From: Cyclospora cayetanensis
Lineage: Eukaryota > Apicomplexa > Conoidasida > Eucoccidiorida > Eimeriidae
DNA: 64,000 nucleotides
Assembly (NCBI RefSeq): GCF_002999335.1
Contig: NW_020312635.1
Coordinates: forward strand, 124,001-188,000
Reading direction: 5' to 3'
The notes below the pieces were generated by a model. That model did no database searches. It was not told where the DNA came from and saw only the letters and a list, made by a program, of their open reading frames with translations. A program made the position numbers and the translations under genes. Below, piece after piece: positions 59,479 through 64,000 of the stretch. Position 1 is the first letter of the stretch; the number at the start of each line of letters is the position of its first letter.

Positions 59479-62400
59479 CTAGAGGCTTTCCTCTTTTCTC
59501 ATCCGGCGCTCGTCAGACGCCTTAATAAACTTGAGTATGTCTCCACGGGCTCCTTTGTTCCAAATGTATGGCCCTGCATCGGTCTGCGCCATAAGGCGCC
59601 CATTAGTGAAACTCAGAGACACCTGAAAGCGAAGATTCCGCAGATAGTGTACCTTGGCAGAATGGGTGAAGGGCGAACAGCAATTGTTACTGTTGTTCTT
59701 GCGAAATGTTGATCTGGCGTCTATATGTGCAACTGAAAGGGTTCACGTATTCTCTAAACCGTGGGCCAGGAAGACGTAGAGAAGCAGCATCACGCAGTAG
59801 ATACACTGAGCCAGCTGGAGAGGGCAACATAGGAAGCAGTACAGGAGAGGCACGTGAGAGTAAGAGAGCATGGACGTATGTGTCGAAAAAGCCGCCAAGG
59901 CGAAAGGGGAAAGTCTACGGAGGAGGGCGTCGCTAGGCATGCACTAGTTGTCAGCTGTCGGACTTACTTGAGTATCACCATAAAAGTACACTCCCTCATT
60001 GACCTTAGTCCAGCGCTGAAGGCCAGAATGATTGTTGTGAACTTCTGCTAATGCGTCATCTAGAGATCCCCAGGCTGTTCGCGGGTGATCTCCACCACAG
60101 ACACAGCCGGGGAAGTCTCCTGGCAGGCAAACACAGCGCCTGCTTAGTGGGAAGACAGTCACGAGCGTTTGCAGGAGGCATCGCTCAGAAAGCCTATCTA
60201 CAATAAAGAGATGCGCAATGATCAGAAGGCCAGGAGAAGTGAGAAGAAAGTAGATATTTTGTTCAAGCGCACGGAGGCACAGCGCCATAGATTAGTGGCT
60301 AGTGAGTGGAAGAGGATGACGCCCAGAAAGTCTCGCATATGCGCTAGCCACAGGAGCGTCCTGCCTGCGCACGGCTTACCAGCAGATGACGTGCAGCCTT
60401 CCGCCTGCAAGTAGGGCTCTCTAGGGAATATCTGGAGTCTACTTGAGGGGTCAAGAGACTTCGTTTGCTCCTTGGACATGATGCCTTCCCCTGAGGCCGC
60501 TCTTTCGAGCTGGTGCTTCTTGAACAGCAAAAGATTTATTTCCCTTCGTTGTTCCTGCAGCAGCTCCCGCAACTGCTGCTGTCGGGTGCGCCTAAGGCTG
60601 CTGGATGCTCCATCGCGTTCGTTGGGAAGACGGGAGCACGCCCTTTGAAGACATCCGCGCATCCTATCAAGGTTCTCCTGGGGAGGCAAGGACTGAGACT
60701 CCCCAGAAAAGGCACTAGGGGGGTCTATCTCTGAGCGAGATCCACCAGTGCGAGAACGCAGACGAGGCGCTTCTTTTGAGTGATTTCTTGTGGAGGCTTC
60801 GCTCGCACCCTGGTGCATGTTTCCCCAGCTGCTCATTTTGCTGCGGTTTTCAGACCCCTGAGAGCGCGAAGAGTCGCCAGACTGAAGGCGCAAGTACTCT
60901 GACCCCTTCTTGGGTGCTCCGCGAGGATTCAGTGGCCTCTTGGCTGCCTTTAGGCTCTTGAGATGCTCCTGCAGAGACTTTTCCCTCAAGCGCTGCGACT
61001 CTGTCGATCTCAACAGTCGAGGTGGACATGTGGAGCCACCCACGAGGGGTGAGTTGCTGCGGCGTGGACATGCAGACTTGCTGCTGTGTTGCGCGCTTTC
61101 TTGCCCCTCTTCACCCCCTGAAAAGTGCGAGGCGCGTCGCGGCATCTCGGAGCGACAGCGGGGAACTGATTCCTGCGCTGTGTTTTTGCCTTCGCCCTCA
61201 CAAGGCCGTTGGATAAGCTCCCGTTGCATTGCGTTGCTGCTCTTCTCTGGAGAATTTCTGTGAGCACTCGCACTCTCCGCTGAAGGGAGCCGTGTAGAGT
61301 CACCCGACTCTCTCCCCGGCTCAGGTGCAGCTGCTGCGTTGCCGAGGATGCCTGAAGACTTATTCGTCTCGGCAGGCATGGAGGGTTCCCCCCCAAACTC
61401 TTCGCAGGAGCACCACTGGGAGCCTTGCGGGGGGAGCTTGCTGTCGTTCAGCTCCTCCTGACGGGAAGTCTGCAGCAGCAGCTGTTCTTGTGCCTGATGC
61501 AGCAGAGGCAACTCCGCCCCCTTTGTCGTCGTCTCAGCAGAGTTCAGTGGGGGTAGCCGGTTCCTTGAAAGAAATGGTGCATAATTACGATGCTGCAGCT
61601 GCAAGTCACTCTTTTGCTGTTGTTGCGATAGGGCTTTGTTCGACTTTATGAGTTGGTGACCTTTGTAATCCATGCTTTGATGCTGCATCTCGTATTGCGG
61701 TTCTAGATGCTGCTGCAGTGCTTGTTGCTGGAGTCGTGGTTCTTGCGCCCGTATAAACGCCCTCATATCTGCCTGTCTCTGCTGCAGCATCTTCGGCTGC
61801 TGTACGAGGTGCTCCTGTTTCTGAGGTGGCTCTACCCCTTGCAGCTGCAGGCGTGCATGCAGGGAGCCCAGCTCCCTCTGGTGCTGTTGATGTCGCTTTT
61901 TTCCTTCTGAAAACTCTTTCTGCGTATCTTCAAAGGCCTTTTGTTGCTCTTTAAGCCGCTGCTGCTCCTTCTGTTGTTCCTCAACTGCTGCTCGCTGTTG
62001 CTCCTGCTGCTTCTTGAGTACTTCTTCTTCCTGTTGAAGTAGCAACAAAGCTCCCTCAGCTTCGCGTTTCTGCGCCTCGACTTGCCTCCTCTGTCTTGCT
62101 AGCTCTTGCTGCTGCCTGAGCAGGAGCAGCTCCTGCTGCTGCTGCTGCTCCTGCTTTTGTTGTAGCTGCTGTAGCTTTTCTGCAAGCTGCAGCTTCTGCT
62201 GCTGCTCCAAACAGCCATCAAACAGAGCCAGCAAGGCCTCCTTTTCGGCAAGCTGCTCCTCGACAGCCAGCAGTTCTGCTGCGAGGCGATCATGCTGCTC
62301 TCTGGCGCCCTCTGGAAGCTCAGATTCGGCTTGCTGGTTGTACTGTTGCTGCTGATTTGTGTCAAAGCACAGCTGCTGCTTCACTGAAAACTGCGGCTGC

Positions 62401-63287
62401 TGGTTGGGGTCCAGTGTTACGCACTCATGCTGGGGGTATTCAACTGATACTGTTGGCAGAAGCGAATCTACCTCCCATTCATTCTGAGCCTTAAGCTGCG
62501 AATGCTGTTCGTATTTTTGCAATGAAAGCTGCCTAGACTGCTGCTGGCGCTGCTCGTGCTGCTGGGGAGGTGGCCGCAGCAACGTGGCTGACATGGAAGA
62601 TGGCTCCAAAAGCTCTTGCTGCTTTGCATCCTCATACACAGAAGCACATGGGGTTTGCAGCTGGTTAGGCACTGTCGAGACATTGCATGTGTCCGCTGCG
62701 GCTACTTTCGTCACTGCAGCAGTCCCTATTGGTTCCACTGTGCTTTGTTGGCGCTGAAGAGGTAGGAAGTGGGATGCCTCAGACTGTCGGGGAATCATAA
62801 GGGGTTTCCTGTGGGACGATCCTGTTGGAATGGAGGCTTCCCCAATGTATGAAGGGGGGAGACGATAAATTCTCGTGCAGCTGCCCTTGAGGACTGCAGC
62901 TTCTCCTGTGCTACAAGGAGATATGTTTTTAAACTGGGAGAGCATGCGTGAAACGTTGAGGGGCCTTCCCTCCCGAAGAGAGCCGTGCTGCGACTGCAGC
63001 TGTTGATGCTGTTGCTGCGATCGAGTCAGGTGCTGCTGGGGCAGTCTCACAGGAGATCCCTGATTTTCCGCATCCAATCGCTGAGGCGGCTGGAAGCAGC
63101 CATCATGCGCTCCAGAAGGCAAGGGTAGCTGCAAGGAAGGCGCATTTGCTTGGGGGGGATGGTTACGCAGTAGCCTTACCACAGGGGCACCTGGCCTCAT
63201 CGTTCTCAGCAGGCATGGCCGATGCCCTGTGTACGCCCCTCTGTCATTCCGCAAAAGTGCGGAAAGTTGAAGGCTAGCAGGAGTCAT
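59479..63287 (-). CDS. Long Q-rich coiled-coil protein with separate C-terminal module
   Basis: Three exons on the minus strand: 63287-60380, 60119-59968 and 59622-59479; phases fit and give 1067 residues with a stop at 59481-59479. Residues about 200-650 are dominated by Q/E/L-rich heptads (LAEKLQQLQQKQEQ; EEVLKKQQEQQRAAVEEQQ), predicting a long coiled coil, followed by a basic Ser/Arg-rich disordered part and a second short coil (RQQQLRELLQEQRREINLLLF). The two small exons add GCVCGGDHPRTAWGSLDDAL, GLQRWTKVNEGVYFYGDTQ and VSLSFTNGRLMAQTDAGPY, which are free of low-complexity sequence and look like a compact beta-rich module. I do not recognise the family. The start is the first ATG of the long frame (the frame is open to 63401 without ATG, so an upstream exon is possible). 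A structural or cytoskeletal scaffold is a guess from the coil. Confidence 0.72.
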
Positions 63288-63640
63288 CAAACGTTGTGCA
63301 TACACTCGAAGTCGGGAAGAATTGTGGAGGAGCAGATGGCCCACTCTGTGCCGTCGGCTGCAGCTCAGCTGGAATTGGCGGATCCTTTTGCTGCAAATCA
63401 ACTAGTTAAATGGAGCTAGTATTCTACGCGACTATTTATGCATAAATCTAAAGCTTAATGCTGGTGGTTTGGAGGCGGGGAATCGTACGTACAGCAGTAC
63501 TTCTGGCACCGGGCAGGCCTTTCGCGCCGAGGCGCTGCATGGTCCGTTGTTCAAGTGTTTCGGGTAAATCGATCCTTCGTTTGTCTGTGGGCTGATTTTT
63601 TTAAAAAAAAGCCATTTAGATTCGCACGTAAAGCTACAAT
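63288..63640. other. Divergent intergenic region
   Basis: Contains the open but ATG-less extension of the coiled-coil gene to 63401 and a T/A run at 63597-63610. It probably holds start regions for both flanking genes. Confidence 0.35.
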
Positions 63641-63937
63641 GTGCACTTGATGCAATGGCTTTTTGCCGCTGTCTTCGCGCTACAGCTTCTACATTGTCAA
63701 ACTTCGGCGAACACCAGCAGCCCCGAAAATTATTGCCCAGGGGCCCCTCGGAAAAACATGGGGGCCCAAGCTACTGATAAGGCCAGAGCAATGGAAAATT
63801 CCGACATCTTTATTCAGGCGCTTACGAAAAACCTACAGCTGACAAGTGGTCTGAAAGCTCAACAAAACAACACGAAACGCGCCACACTCAGATGCATCGC
63901 TGCATCTGAACAAATGCAGCCTCAAATTTCCCCGTGA
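63641..63937 (+). CDS. Possible small secreted protein
   Basis: A 98-codon frame beginning MHLMQWLFAAVFALQLLHC, a textbook signal peptide with cleavage expected near QTSA/NTSS. The remainder is hydrophilic with two further cysteines, one in NYCPG and one late (LRCIAA), plus one probable N-glycosylation sequon. It could be a complete small secreted protein or the first exon of a longer surface or secreted antigen cut by the window end. No family was recognised. The second Met (MQWLF) is an equally good start. Confidence 0.4.
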   Translation: MHLMQWLFAAVFALQLLHCQTSANTSSPENYCPGAPRKNMGAQATDKARAMENSDIFIQALTKNLQLTSGLKAQQNNTKRATLRCIAASEQMQPQISP

Positions 63938-64000
63938 AGGCGGAGGGCTGTGGCACCTTACCTATCATCACATTCCTGCAAACTAGCTTAGAGGACCAGG

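Overview
The window is nuclear DNA of an apicomplexan parasite, most likely an Eimeria-like coccidian. This rests on the very dense CAG/CTG triplet runs that encode polyQ, polyA and polyS inside otherwise ordinary genes, the many short introns with GTGAGT/GTAAGT donors, a two-domain ApiAP2 transcription factor, and the alternation of triplet-rich gene segments with triplet-poor segments holding almost no genes. Species assignment is inference; no rRNA or organelle marker is present. All multi-exon models were built by eye from reading frames, splice consensus and protein-family conservation.

Layout. 1-4.5 kb: no convincing gene, but two diverged dispersed repeats. 4.5-6.5 kb (+): secreted or ER DnaJ protein with a thioredoxin fold. 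9.7-12.9 kb (+): NAD kinase of the mitochondrial NADK2 type, five exons including an intron that stays open in frame. 12.9-16.8 kb: gene-poor, with second copies of both dispersed repeats. 16.8-19.5 kb (+): two-KH-domain RNA-binding protein with a C-terminal membrane tail. 19.5-24.3 kb: no gene I can support firmly. 24.3-26.0 kb (-): uncharacterised multi-exon gene. 26.3-27.2 kb: TG/TA microsatellite and a 30-bp minisatellite. 27.1-29.5 kb (-): low-complexity S/A/Q-rich protein. 30.5-32.3 kb (+): CWC27-type spliceosomal cyclophilin. 33.0-36.7 kb (-): ApiAP2 protein. 36.7-43.6 kb: gene-poor, with a third copy of one dispersed repeat. 43.7-54.9 kb (-): very large SHPRH-type SNF2 helicase/RING ubiquitin ligase. 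55.7-59.3 kb (+): ZW10-like vesicle-tethering or kinetochore protein. 59.5-63.3 kb (-): long Q-rich coiled-coil protein whose conserved-looking C-terminus lies in two small downstream exons. 63.6-63.9 kb (+): possible small secreted protein.

There are no operons. Neighbours are arranged as divergent pairs (low-complexity gene/CWC27; SHPRH/ZW10) that probably share promoter regions, and convergent pairs (CWC27/ApiAP2; ZW10/coiled-coil gene). The functions are mostly housekeeping: splicing, DNA-damage or chromatin ubiquitination, ER folding, NADP supply, membrane traffic, plus one lineage-specific transcription factor. I found no CRISPR array, rRNA, convincing tRNA, intact transposon or virus.
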